64,000 bases of DNA, taken from Allocoprobacillus halotolerans. Lineage in GTDB: Bacteria; Bacillota_I; Bacilli_A; Erysipelotrichales; Coprobacillaceae. This document shows positions 45,521 to 54,332 of this stretch, one piece after another. The notes under the pieces were generated by a model, which did no database searches, was not told the origin of the DNA, and saw only the letters and a list, made by a program, of their open reading frames with translations. Position 1 is the first letter of the stretch, and each line of letters begins with the position of its first letter. The DNA is taken from assembly GCF_024399475.1 (NCBI RefSeq), contig NZ_CP101620.1:2647608-2711607 (forward strand). The letters run 5' to 3'. The position numbers were made by a program, and so were the translations under genes.

Positions 45521-46057
45521 TCATTGATAATAAAACTGATGTCCATTAAGTTTGATTGTATGTATTTTTCTCTTATTTTTGATAATCATTAGAGCTTGTG
45601 ATAAATCACTGAATGAACCTGTTATCATAATTAAGCTTATCAATCCATATATTTTCATATAAAGCGAAGGTGTCACAAAAAGAGAAAAAACAATATTAAA
45701 AATAATAAATGGTAAAGTGATAATTAAATTTGGTAATAACAAGGTATAAATCATACTCATTGGTGTTTTTTCTTCTATGCAATAAGTCATCATTGTAAAA
45801 CCATGATACCAAATAGATACCTTTTCGTTTTTAGAAAAAGTGATAGCATGTAAAACTTCATGACAAATCATCAATATAACGACAATAAACAAACCTATTA
45901 AATCACCTATGAGCACATTTATAAGTTGTCCATTATAACGACAAATTAATAATTGAATACCACAAATCATTGGATATACCAAAATCAGTGCTGTAAGTAC
46001 ATAATCAATAGGACTCTGTTTGATTTTTGTATATTTCGATATATCTATTGTTTCCAA
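45521..46057 (-). CDS. DUF3267 membrane protein with zincin-like HEVLH motif
   Basis: 178 residues with five or so membrane segments. CHEVLHAITFSKN contains the HExxH of a putative zinc peptidase within a membrane region, as in DUF3267. The TTG at 46055-46057 begins METIDISKYTK but lacks a good ribosome-binding site; an A5 run at 46061-46065 may be one base short, in which case the start would be ATG at 46066-46068 (MKKQLETIDI). Function unknown. Confidence 0.7.
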   Translation of the reverse strand: METIDISKYTKIKQSPIDYVLTALILVYPMICGIQLLICRYNGQLINVLIGDLIGLFIVVILMICHEVLHAITFSKNEKVSIWYHGFTMMTYCIEEKTPMSMIYTLLLPNLIITLPFIIFNIVFSLFVTPSLYMKIYGLISLIMITGSFSDLSQALMIIKNKRKIHTIKLNGHQFYYQ

Positions 46058-46126
46058 TTGTTTTTCATCAACAAGTTTTCCTTTTCATTGTATAGCCATA
46101 TAAAACACTCCACTTTCTTATATTAT

Positions 46127-46660
46127 TTATTTTTTAAGTTTCAAAGATATATTATGAAACTTTGCTACTTTTTGAATCATGTCTACCACAAATAAACTTT
46201 TTTCTTTATCTGATAATGTGGATAAATTTTCTTTTTGAATAGCTTTCATAATCGTTTGAAGATCTGACAATTCCAATAAATTTACAGCTATACAAAAGAA
46301 GGCTTTTTTACGTCCATCATTATAATTTTTAAGTAAATCATAAAGAATTTTTATTTTTTCCTGTTGTTCTTGATTGTATGCATCGATTCCTATTTTTTGT
46401 GCTTTTTCTAAATCTCTTATTTGATGTTGATGCGTTATAAAAGAATCAAAATCATCAATATGTAAATATTTCTCACATGGATAAGAATGACATTCAAAAC
46501 AATATTCAATACTTTTATGTTCTAAAGAACAACGAGCTATTTGGCAGGACTGATTGCCATTTCCACATCCTCCACAATGATTTAATAAATGCATAGGACA
46601 TAAACCACAATTCAATCCACATAAAGATAAGAACTGATTGTTTCTTTGAAAACCTTTCAT
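46127..46660 (-). CDS. DUF3795 Cys-rich protein
   Basis: 177 residues. The N-terminal half holds SLCGLNCGLCPMHLLNHCGGCGNGNQSCQIARC and HSYPCEKYL, a Cys pattern as in DUF3795 proteins (possible zinc or Fe-S site). The C-terminal half is helical and rich in Lys. Function unknown. Followed upstream by an AlkD-like gene on the same strand. Confidence 0.72.
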   Translation of the reverse strand: MKGFQRNNQFLSLCGLNCGLCPMHLLNHCGGCGNGNQSCQIARCSLEHKSIEYCFECHSYPCEKYLHIDDFDSFITHQHQIRDLEKAQKIGIDAYNQEQQEKIKILYDLLKNYNDGRKKAFFCIAVNLLELSDLQTIMKAIQKENLSTLSDKEKSLFVVDMIQKVAKFHNISLKLKK

Positions 46661-46683
46661 GAAATCAAACTTCTATCATCAAT

Positions 46684-47342
46684 TTATATATATTTACTGC
46701 CTTCTTTAATACTTAATGAACTCATTTGATCTTGATGACGTTCAATAAAAGACTGAACCCATTGAGGATTGATTTTTGAATAATCTCTTAATGCCCAACC
46801 AATGGCTTTATTAATAAAAAATTCATCACTGCCTAGATTGTTGACTAAAATCTTTTCTAATAATTGTATATTAGTTTTGTCTTTACGACATAGTTGATGA
46901 TCAATCGCGATTCTTCTCATCCAAATATCATTACTCTTTGACCAATCCAACATCAACTCATTCACACGTTGATCATGTAATCCTATATCACCTATGATTC
47001 TATCTAAAAAATCTACGCTATCCCACCATTGTTTGGTTTGTACATATTTTTGAATATAAGCAATATCTTCATACTTAAGAAAGGCTTTCATAGTCTGTAA
47101 ATAATCACCAACAAGATATTGAAACTCTCGATGTTCATCTTGATAACATAAATTAAGAAATTCCCAGTCTATTTGTTTATTCTTTTTTCTTGTTTCAATA
47201 ATTCTTTATAAATTTGTTTTCTTTGAGGTGTTGGTATACCATAGAAAACAAATTGATTACGCATATATTTTGCCATTTGTAATGCTTTTTCAGATTGTGC
47301 TTGAGATTCAAAAAGTTGCTTGATTTCTAAATATTTATCCAT
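46684..47342 (-). CDS. DNA alkylation repair protein, AlkD-like, frameshifted
   Basis: HEAT-like repeat DNA glycosylase family, corrected length 219 residues. The first part from MDKYLEIKQLFES contains MRNQFVFYGIPTPQRKQI (AlkD signature), then a lesion in the T6 run 47183-47188; with one base restored the chain goes on KQEKKNKQIDWEFLNLCYQDEHREFQYL and joins WWDSVDFLDRIIGDIG (typical WWxxVD motif) and FINKAIGWALRDYSK. AlkD enzymes remove cationic alkylated bases. GGAGGAGAGAA precedes the ATG at 47340-47342. Confidence 0.85.
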
Positions 47343-47451
47343 ATTCTCTCCTCCATTACTACAATATTAGCTATTCTTAAACATGGTATAACTTTATAAA
47401 CTGCATAATCATCATTTTTCATTTCCCTTTTCAATATCTACCCTTATTATA

Positions 47452-47916
47452 TCATGTTTTGTATTTTTTAATATAAAGACAAGCTCCTTTCACAAAGAAA
47501 TCATGACGTTTTTGAACAGCCTGCTCATCTTCTTCCAACCATATACGTTCAATCCACTCATGATGAAGATAAAAGATTTCACATAATTCCAACGCTTGAT
47601 AGCTTTGATGTGTCAGTTGATATAACTTCATGATTCTTTGATCTAATAATTGATTATACTGATTTTTACTTGAAAAATTAGAAATATGAGTCATGATATC
47701 CTGACATTGGTGGTGTTGATAATAACGACAAGGCAAACAAATATCATCTCCAGTTATTGTTAATTGGCATTGTAAATAAGGATTTTGTATAATCTGATTA
47801 GCTATTTGATAAAAATTATGTCCCATTTTTTCATCTGGAACAAAGACTTCAATTCCTGATCCATATAATTTGATAACATCCAAAAAATGATGTGGTTTAA
47901 TTGTAATTGTTTCCAT
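47452..47916 (-). CDS. DUF1284-like Cys/His-rich protein
   Basis: 154 residues. ITIKPHHFLDVIKLYGSG at the start and GDDICLPCRYYQHHQCQDIM in the middle recall DUF1284 (PHHxLC, DxxCxxC), a possible metal or Fe-S binding protein. The family assignment is not certain. AGGAGGTTAAAGAG precedes the ATG. Function unknown. Confidence 0.55.
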   Translation of the reverse strand: METITIKPHHFLDVIKLYGSGIEVFVPDEKMGHNFYQIANQIIQNPYLQCQLTITGDDICLPCRYYQHHQCQDIMTHISNFSSKNQYNQLLDQRIMKLYQLTHQSYQALELCEIFYLHHEWIERIWLEEDEQAVQKRHDFFVKGACLYIKKYKT

Positions 47917-48123
47917 CTCTTTAACCTCCTGTTATTATTATCATTATTTATCATTCAAAAGTTTAAAAATTTCCTTCATATTCTTTAAATAAAAACTTAA
48001 AGAAAAGAATTTATCAAAAAATGACCTTCAAAACATATTTTTTAAAAAAATATTTTCTACTTTAGCAAAATCAAAGCTTTTCTTAACAACACCTATTATA
48101 ATAAAGATAAAGGGGGAATTTTT

Positions 48124-49530
48124 ATGGATGAATTTTTAAGAGATATTCATACAATGATTTTTAAACAATGGATTCTCATTCAAAACCAGAGTCATTGTCA
48201 CATTGAACTTGACAAAGAAAATGATAATATCATTCATATCACAACCAATTATAGTTCTAGTCAAGTTATCTTTAATCCATTAAATATTATAGAATTAAGC
48301 GTTACTAATACAATCAGTCAAAACATTGAATTTTATTTACATTTTCAAATGAAAACAATGAAACACGCCACTGAACTTTTCAATGAAATGATGAATAATA
48401 TTTTACAACTCGTTGAAAAGCCAAAAATTAAAATATTATTAAGTTGTAGTGGTGGTTTGACAACATCTTATTTTGCCTCTAAGTTAAATGAGGCTGCGCA
48501 AATCTTAGATTATCATTATGAAGTGAAAGCCATTGGTTATACCGATTTATTTAATATCGGTAATGATTTTGATGTGATTTTACTGGCACCACAAATTTCC
48601 TTTATGCACGCTAAAGTCCAAGAAATACTCAAAGATAAAATTGTTTTAAAAATGCCTCCACAAGTCTTTGCGAAATATGATGTGGCTGAAACTTTAAAAA
48701 TGGTGCGTCATGCTTTAGAACATCAAAAAACACCTGAACCTGCTAAAACTGAACATCGTGTTCAACCTTTACAGATGATTCCACACCAAGATACAAAAAT
48801 TCTTGTTTTATCTATCTTTAGAAATAGTTTACGTGTGCATATTGCTTATCAATTATATGATGAACAAAATAAAGTGGTTGTAAGTAATGAAATCATCAAA
48901 TTAAAAATCAGTATGGAAGATATTTATGATGTGATTGATACAATTTTATTACAATATAAAGATATTCGAATCATTGGTATTTCAACACCAGGAATTATTA
49001 ATGATGGCTTTGTAACTTCTATGAACGTCTTTGGTTTACATGATGTCAATATGCATCAATTGTTAAAAGAGCGTTATCAAATACACATAGTCATTGACAA
49101 TGATGTCAATACAGCCGCTGTCGGTTACTATGCTTCACAACAACAATTTTCATCATTTGTCTTTCTTTTCCAACCCACAAATTTTTTTGGTGGTGCCGGT
49201 GTGATTGTTAATGGTCAGTTAGTCAAAGGACATTATCATATTGCTGGTGAAGTCCAATATTTACCTTTGGATTATTCAGCTCCACCACGTACTTTAGCCA
49301 AAACACCAGAAGGTGCTTTAGAACTTGTTTCCAAAACAATTGCAGCTCTTTCTTCAGTGATTGGTCCTCAAGCCATTATTCTTTCATGTACTTTAATTCC
49401 TGATATTAAAGAATTAACAAAGATGTTAGCAAAGTACATTCCTGAAAATTATTTACCACAAATTATTAAAATTGAAAATATTCAAGAATATATTCTGCTG
49501 GGACAATTGATTTTATGTCTGCAACACTAA
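48124..49530 (+). CDS. Fusion of a PTS IIB-like domain with an ROK-like domain
   Basis: 468 residues. About 1-100: N-terminal domain of unknown fold. About 101-198: PTS enzyme IIB of the lactose/cellobiose type, ILLSCSGGLTTSYFASKLNEAAQ with Cys108 at the phosphorylation position. About 222-468: ROK-like sugar kinase/repressor fold, with GISTPGIINDG, IDNDVNTAAVGYY (catalytic-like Asp327) and GAGVIVNGQLVKGHYHIAGE. The ROK domain lacks DxGGTK and the zinc CxCGxxGC. So it may sense phosphosugar rather than act as kinase. TATAAT lies upstream (48097-48102) and AAGGGGGAAT precedes the ATG. Confidence 0.75.
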   Translation: MDEFLRDIHTMIFKQWILIQNQSHCHIELDKENDNIIHITTNYSSSQVIFNPLNIIELSVTNTISQNIEFYLHFQMKTMKHATELFNEMMNNILQLVEKPKIKILLSCSGGLTTSYFASKLNEAAQILDYHYEVKAIGYTDLFNIGNDFDVILLAPQISFMHAKVQEILKDKIVLKMPPQVFAKYDVAETLKMVRHALEHQKTPEPAKTEHRVQPLQMIPHQDTKILVLSIFRNSLRVHIAYQLYDEQNKVVVSNEIIKLKISMEDIYDVIDTILLQYKDIRIIGISTPGIINDGFVTSMNVFGLHDVNMHQLLKERYQIHIVIDNDVNTAAVGYYASQQQFSSFVFLFQPTNFFGGAGVIVNGQLVKGHYHIAGEVQYLPLDYSAPPRTLAKTPEGALELVSKTIAALSSVIGPQAIILSCTLIPDIKELTKMLAKYIPENYLPQIIKIENIQEYILLGQLILCLQH

Positions 49531-49567
49531 AAGCAAGGATAAAAAAAGCTTTTTTTACGATATACAT

Positions 49568-49595
49568 AGAAAACGCTTACAGAAAATGCTATAAT
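49568..49595 (+). promoter_or_regulatory. cre-like site and extended -10 promoter of the BrxF-like gene
   Basis: AGAAAACGCTTACA (49568-49581), the reverse of TGTAAGCGTTTTCT, matches the CcpA consensus at all but one place. It is followed within 6 bases by TGCTATAAT (49587-49595). Catabolite control of this gene is implied. Confidence 0.6.
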
Positions 49596-49632
49596 AATCT
49601 TAACAATAAAAACAGAAAAGGAGATTATAGCA

Positions 49633-50061
49633 ATGGATTTGAATAAAAAAATAGAAGACATCAGTCATGCAGAGTACAAACTTTTATTAATTATTGGCCA
49701 ACCTGGTAGTGGAAAATCAAAAGTCATTCGTGAATATAGCGAAGAAACAGGTGTTCCTATTCTTGATCTAGATAAGATTTTCTATCATACCCCAAGTGAA
49801 AAACTACTTCCTGAAATGAAAAATTTTTTAACAACTTATCATCAAAAAGTCTTATTATTAGATAATAAAAAACTTCTTTATGCTAAAAACAGCCAAATTG
49901 ACTTATTAGCTTTCCTTAAAGAATTATCAAAAGATATCCCTGTTGTCGCAACATGGAACGGAAAAATTGAAGATGGGCAACTTTTCCATTTCCGTAGTGA
50001 TTCTACAGAAGATCTTATTTATTCAACTGATAACAATGATTTTAAATACATCTTATGCTAG
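49633..50061 (+). CDS. brxF: BrxF-like P-loop protein (BREX type 3), orphan
   Basis: 142 residues. Walker A IIGQPGSGKSK at 20-30, Walker B-like KVLLLDN at 72-78, and DIPVVATWNGKIEDG followed by FHFRSDSTEDLIY, which fit the small ATPase BrxF of BREX type 3 phage-defence systems as I remember it. No other BREX gene (brxC, pglX, pglZ, brxA) is in the window. AAGGAGATT precedes the ATG. A cre-like site and extended -10 promoter lie upstream. Function outside BREX is unknown. Confidence 0.7.
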   Translation: MDLNKKIEDISHAEYKLLLIIGQPGSGKSKVIREYSEETGVPILDLDKIFYHTPSEKLLPEMKNFLTTYHQKVLLLDNKKLLYAKNSQIDLLAFLKELSKDIPVVATWNGKIEDGQLFHFRSDSTEDLIYSTDNNDFKYILC

Positions 50062-50084
50062 AAGCAGCACTTACTGCTTCTTTT
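50061..50084. terminator. Bidirectional terminator between brxF-like gene and mnmM
   Basis: GAAGCAG-CACTTA-CTGCTTC followed by TTTT; the two converging stop codons fall in this hairpin. Confidence 0.8.
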
Positions 50085-50592
50085 CTATTTCAATCACATA
50101 AGGTGCTTTGTTTTTATTTAACATACGAAAACTAGAAACATGGAACTGATGGGAATCCAGTTGAGAAACAAACGCATCAATCCAGATACTTTCTTGATAC
50201 CCTTCTTCATGACCAGGATAAACCACCACAAAAAGGGCTTGTTGCATATATTTTATTGCTTTTGTAAGTGCTTTTTGTGTTGAAGCAAGTGTCGTTGTAA
50301 TATGATGTGAAGCTTGAGGCAAGTAACCCAAATTAAAGATTCCAACATCAAAGGTTGTCAGATACTGATCCATATTTTCATGACTATCTAAAATCAATTG
50401 GACATTAGATAGTGTTCCTAAACGCTGTTTCGTCATTTCTAAGGCCTCTTTTTGAATATCAAAAGCATAAACCTGTTGACAGTGTTGAGCTAGAAAAAGT
50501 GTATCATATCCATTTCCCATTGTGAAATCTACACCAATTTGAAAATCATAAGTTGCTATTCTTTGATGAACATATTCTACCATTGTTATCAT
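50071..50592 (-). CDS. mnmM: tRNA wobble-uridine methyltransferase MnmM (YtqB family)
   Basis: Class I SAM methyltransferase, 173 residues. VDFTMGNGYDTLFLAQ is the SAM-binding motif, then FNLGYLPQASHHITT and VVYPGHEEGYQES, typical of the YtqB family now named MnmM for methylating the 5-aminomethyl side chain of U34 in tRNA. Its ATG overlaps the radical SAM gene's stop in ATGA. Confidence 0.85.
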   Translation of the reverse strand: MITMVEYVHQRIATYDFQIGVDFTMGNGYDTLFLAQHCQQVYAFDIQKEALEMTKQRLGTLSNVQLILDSHENMDQYLTTFDVGIFNLGYLPQASHHITTTLASTQKALTKAIKYMQQALFVVVYPGHEEGYQESIWIDAFVSQLDSHQFHVSSFRMLNKNKAPYVIEIEKKQ

Positions 50593-52222
50593 ACATTCAC
50601 CTTCTTATACATCGTCCATTGACATTGATAATCTTTATAGATAACAACGAGATATTGATTTTGTATTTCTTCAACAATCGCATATCTAAAAAGCAATTCT
50701 TGATCCAAATGATATTGTTTTGCTAAATTTCTCATGACTTCTTTTCTTTGTTGAGGTGATAAAGAAGATGGATACCATCTTTTCGGTTTCACTTTAAACT
50801 GCAACAAATAATCCATAATTAATAAATCATGATACTTTTCAGGTAAATAAGCATCTAAATAACTATAAAGTTCATCCAACTGATAACCCATTGTTTTATA
50901 GTGATTGTCTTGATAAAAACAAGCCAAATCATAAAAGAGGGCAAAAGGTGAATCCACTTCATCCATCACTGCATTCATCGTACGTGTAAATCTTCCACTG
51001 TTCCAATATTTTTCAAGCATATCTTCTGCCATATGAATCTTATGCATATCTTCGTGATTTAACCATTTATTTTCTAACATTTCATAAGGTGGTTCCTGTT
51101 GATAAACATAACCATAGTCTTTAGCATCATTACGCAATGATGTCCCTCTTAATAGTTTTAAAAAACCTAGCTGTAATTCTTTAGCACGGAAAGCAAAAAC
51201 ATCATCAAAAGACTTTGCAAATCTTTCGTAAGTTTCATAAGGTAAACCAGCAATCAAATCTAAGTGTAAATCACATTTTCCATCTTCCATCAACATCTTG
51301 ACAACTTCACTTAAACGTTCAAAGTTTTGAATTCTTTTGACAGCTCTATTGGTTGGTTCATAGGTTGATTGAATGCCTATTTCAAAACGTAATAATCCTG
51401 GAGGTGCATACTCTCTTATAAAATCGATAATTTTTTGATTCAAGACATCTGCATTGATTTCAAATTGAAACTGTTGTCCATGACGATAATGTTTAAAAAT
51501 ATAATCTAAAATCATAATCGCATGTTTAGCATCAGCATTAAAACTACGATCCAGAAATTTAATCGTCTTGGCTGAACTATTAAAAATAATATCTAATTGT
51601 TTTTTGAGATAATCTTCACTAAAAAATCTTAATCCCTGTTCCAATGATGATAAACAATATTGACATTGGAAAGGACATCCTCTGCTTGTTTCAAAATATA
51701 AAATGCGTTTGCCTTGGTCTTGGCGATCTTGTGGTAAATCATAAGGAGAATCCAAAGACTCTACATATTTTAAATTAGCTGCGGCTATCATTGATGAAAT
51801 ATGACCTTGATAACTCACACCGGGTAAATCAATAGGTTGATCTTGTTTTAAAGCCTTTAATAATTGCGGAAAACTTCTTCTCCTTCACCACTGATAATAT
51901 AATCAACTGGAAATTGTTCTAGAAAGTGCTGTGGTTCATATGTAACTTCTGGTCCGCCTAAAATGATAATGATTTGAGGCTGCTTTTGACGTAATTGATG
52001 ACATATTTTTTCAATATATTCAATATTCCATATATAACATGAAAAAGCAATAACATCTAAATGCATACCTAACAAATCATCAACAATATGGTCTAAAGAA
52101 TCTTTAATTGTATATTCTTTAAAATCAATATCAAAATCATGATATGAGGCAACATAAAGTAGTCGTAGCGATAATGAAGTATGAATATATTTTGAATTTA
52201 ATGTTGTGATTAATGTTTTCAT
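50589..52222 (-). CDS. B12-binding-domain radical SAM protein (DUF4080), frameshifted
   Basis: Corrected length 544 residues. N-terminal cobalamin-binding-like domain: MKTLITTLNSKYIHTSLSLRLL and IIIILGGPEVTYEPQHFLEQFP, with IISGEGEEVF. The A4 run at 51870-51873 lacks one base; restored, EEVFPQLLKALKQDQPIDLPG joins the radical SAM core with SRGCPFQCQYCLSSLE (CxxxCxxC). A DUF4080 C-terminal region follows. Reaction unknown; such enzymes may modify anaerobic cofactors or lipids. TTAGGAGAAAA precedes the ATG. Confidence 0.88.
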
Positions 52223-52233
52223 AATTTTCTCCT

Positions 52234-52263
52234 AAAAAATAATCTAGGGATAGTCCCTAGATT
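52234..52263 (-). terminator. Terminator after the VanY-type gene
   Basis: Perfect 10-bp stem (AATCTAGGGA / TCCCTAGATT) around TAG, then ATTTTTT on the minus strand. Confidence 0.85.
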
Positions 52264-53533
52264 ATGAACCTTCTTTAATATCAGGGATAACCCCTTTGTT
52301 TAAACAATATTCTTCTAATGTCCATCCATTATTGAAGATTTCCTTAGCTGCTTCTTTACCAACATATCTAAAATGCCAAGGCTCATTTGCGATTCCTGTT
52401 ATATCTGCCTTATCTTCTTCATATCTTAAGATAAAACCATATTTATAAGAATTAGCAACACACCATTTGTAGTCTGGCTTATAACCAAATCGACTGTTTT
52501 CAATACCATTTAACTTATCATCAATAACTGCTTGACATGTTAAATCAACACCTAATCCTGTTTGATGTTCACTGGCTCCAGGTTGAGCCACAAGACTTGC
52601 CGCTGTTACAGGATCATATTTTTTAAAGTAATCATCATATGTTGCTTTTTGTTTTGCATAAGAACGATAAGCACTATTGACAACCAAATCATAACCTTCT
52701 TGTTTTGCTGCTTCAAACATATCAACCAAAGCTTCAGCGGCTTCTTTTCTTAATCTTGAATCCTCACAATCTGATGCAACTTTCACTTTATTTGGATCAG
52801 GATTCGTCAAATCTTCTGGTTCATAATTAGCTGGTAAATAGAATCCTTTTTTCACCAATGATAAAATATCATCTGGGTTTTGAATCGTATAAGTTTTTTC
52901 AGTATCATTTTCAAAAATAATAAATGGATACGTTGTAATTAATACCGCATAATTATAATTTTTATTGTCTTTATAAACTTCCATATATTGATCAATATCT
53001 GCAAAAACAAAGCCTTTGACCTTCATAAAAGGTTCAATTTGAGCATAAGTATATTGCTTATCAACCAAATGTTTGACTTCATTTACACCCGCTGTTTTTA
53101 AGACTTCCCAAATCTGATCATTAGAATAATTTAAAGTTGTTAATTTAGGAACATAGTTTTCAAAAATATTATCAACAGTTGAAATAATTTCAGCCACTTC
53201 CATATCTTTATGTAAAGATAAATATTTTTCATATTCATCATAATATGACACTTTTTCACTTTGTGTTAGCCATTGTGTAATATGTTCCATCTTATCATGA
53301 GATAAGATTTCATCAACTTCATCACCATCTAATGCTAAAATATCACTTTGTTGGGAAAAAGAATACCCTTTAAAAGCCAATTGAATACGACTAAAATTAA
53401 ACCAGACAATTACTCCTATAATAATCGCAATAACCACACCTATAATTGCAATTCTATCCCAACGTATTCTTGAACGTCTTGATGAAGAATACGAACTATA
53501 ATATGTATATCTTTTACCTCTATTGAATCTCAT
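52262..53533 (-). CDS. VanY-type D-alanyl-D-alanine carboxypeptidase with N-terminal membrane anchor
   Basis: 423 residues: basic Arg/Tyr/Ser tail, one membrane helix (IAIIGVVIAIIIGVIVWF), a spacer domain (about 60-230) and an M15B peptidase domain at the C-terminus with VVNSAYRSYAKQKATYDDYF, GASEHQTGLGVDL (zinc His/Asp) and NEPWHFRYVGKE. It likely trims D-Ala from peptidoglycan outside the cell. A link to vancomycin resistance is not implied, as no van cluster is near. Confidence 0.9.
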   Translation of the reverse strand: MRFNRGKRYTYYSSYSSSRRSRIRWDRIAIIGVVIAIIIGVIVWFNFSRIQLAFKGYSFSQQSDILALDGDEVDEILSHDKMEHITQWLTQSEKVSYYDEYEKYLSLHKDMEVAEIISTVDNIFENYVPKLTTLNYSNDQIWEVLKTAGVNEVKHLVDKQYTYAQIEPFMKVKGFVFADIDQYMEVYKDNKNYNYAVLITTYPFIIFENDTEKTYTIQNPDDILSLVKKGFYLPANYEPEDLTNPDPNKVKVASDCEDSRLRKEAAEALVDMFEAAKQEGYDLVVNSAYRSYAKQKATYDDYFKKYDPVTAASLVAQPGASEHQTGLGVDLTCQAVIDDKLNGIENSRFGYKPDYKWCVANSYKYGFILRYEEDKADITGIANEPWHFRYVGKEAAKEIFNNGWTLEEYCLNKGVIPDIKEGS

Positions 53534-53693
53534 AATCTACCTCTTTTCTATGCCTTATAGTTTATCATATTCATCGCTATAATTCTACATTTTCGGCAAA
53601 ATTCACACGATTAAAAAACGACATATCATAATCTTATTGCAATCTTGCCTTAATTATGTTATTTTAATTGTTGTATATAAAGGAGGTTTCTCT

Positions 53694-53975
53694 ATGCATT
53701 TTGTTATTTGTATGTTTATTGCATGTATCTGCCTCATTACTGCTGTATTATTTACAGAAGTCTTTCCAAAATGGTTCAAAGCTATTTTAGCTTTACTTGG
53801 AAGTGCTACTGCAGGATATGCAATCGCAATATTAATTAGAAAAATCGCAATGTGGACAAAAGCTTTCAGTAAACCTGAACTTTTACCAACAGCAGGTATT
53901 TGTGCCGGTATTATGCTTATTATTGTCATCGTTGTTGTGTTTATTCTGAATAAGAAAAAATCTAAAAAAGCTTAA
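53694..53975 (+). CDS. Small membrane protein, 93 residues
   Basis: MHFVICMFIACICLITAVLF and three hydrophobic helices in total, ending in Lys-rich KKKSKKA. A strong AAAGGAGGTTTC precedes the ATG at 53694-53696. No family recognised. Ends at a hairpin terminator. Confidence 0.6.
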   Translation: MHFVICMFIACICLITAVLFTEVFPKWFKAILALLGSATAGYAIAILIRKIAMWTKAFSKPELLPTAGICAGIMLIIVIVVVFILNKKKSKKA

Positions 53976-54012
53976 AAAAACAATCTGAAATTTTTTCAAG
54001 ATTGTTTTTTTA
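53976..54012 (+). terminator. Terminator after the 93-residue membrane protein
   Basis: AAACAATCT / AGATTGTTT inverted repeat with about 13 bases between, followed by T run. Confidence 0.7.
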
Positions 54013-54092
54013 TAATCTTTAGAAAAACTTAATATAAACTTCACTTCTCTTTTTTCCAATCTTGTATAATAAAGATATAAGGAAGTGAATTT

Positions 54093-54332
54093 ATGGAAAC
54101 AACATATAAAGAATATTATTTTGCTGGTTTGATGATGGCTTTTATTGCCTGTGTGGGTTGTCCTTTCAGTTTAATAAATCTCATCCCCATTGCAATATCA
54201 TATCAACTCATTCAAAAAGCTAGTCAACATCAAATTCCAAAAACTTTATTAAAAAGGCTATTGATGATTTTTCAAATAGCCCTAGCACTAACCTTTATGA
54301 CAACAATTCTTTATTTGAGTTTCCAGTGGTAA
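54093..54332 (+). CDS. Small two-helix membrane protein, 79 residues
   Basis: METTYKEYYFAGLMMAFIACVGCPF, two hydrophobic segments (about 9-33 and 58-76) separated by a basic loop. GGAAGTGAAT precedes the ATG. Function unknown; its stop abuts the converging amylase stop. Confidence 0.55.
   Translation: METTYKEYYFAGLMMAFIACVGCPFSLINLIPIAISYQLIQKASQHQIPKTLLKRLLMIFQIALALTFMTTILYLSFQW

Noticed and set aside
45521-46068. Further frameshift at the start of the DUF3267 gene
   Set aside because: An A5 run could be one base short, giving an ATG start, but a TTG start is also possible, so I only note it in the entry.
49540-49556. AAAAAAAGCTTTTTTT palindrome after the PTS IIB-ROK gene, as a terminator
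   Set aside because: It has no loop and a weak A-T stem; it might act as a terminator only poorly, so I did not list it.
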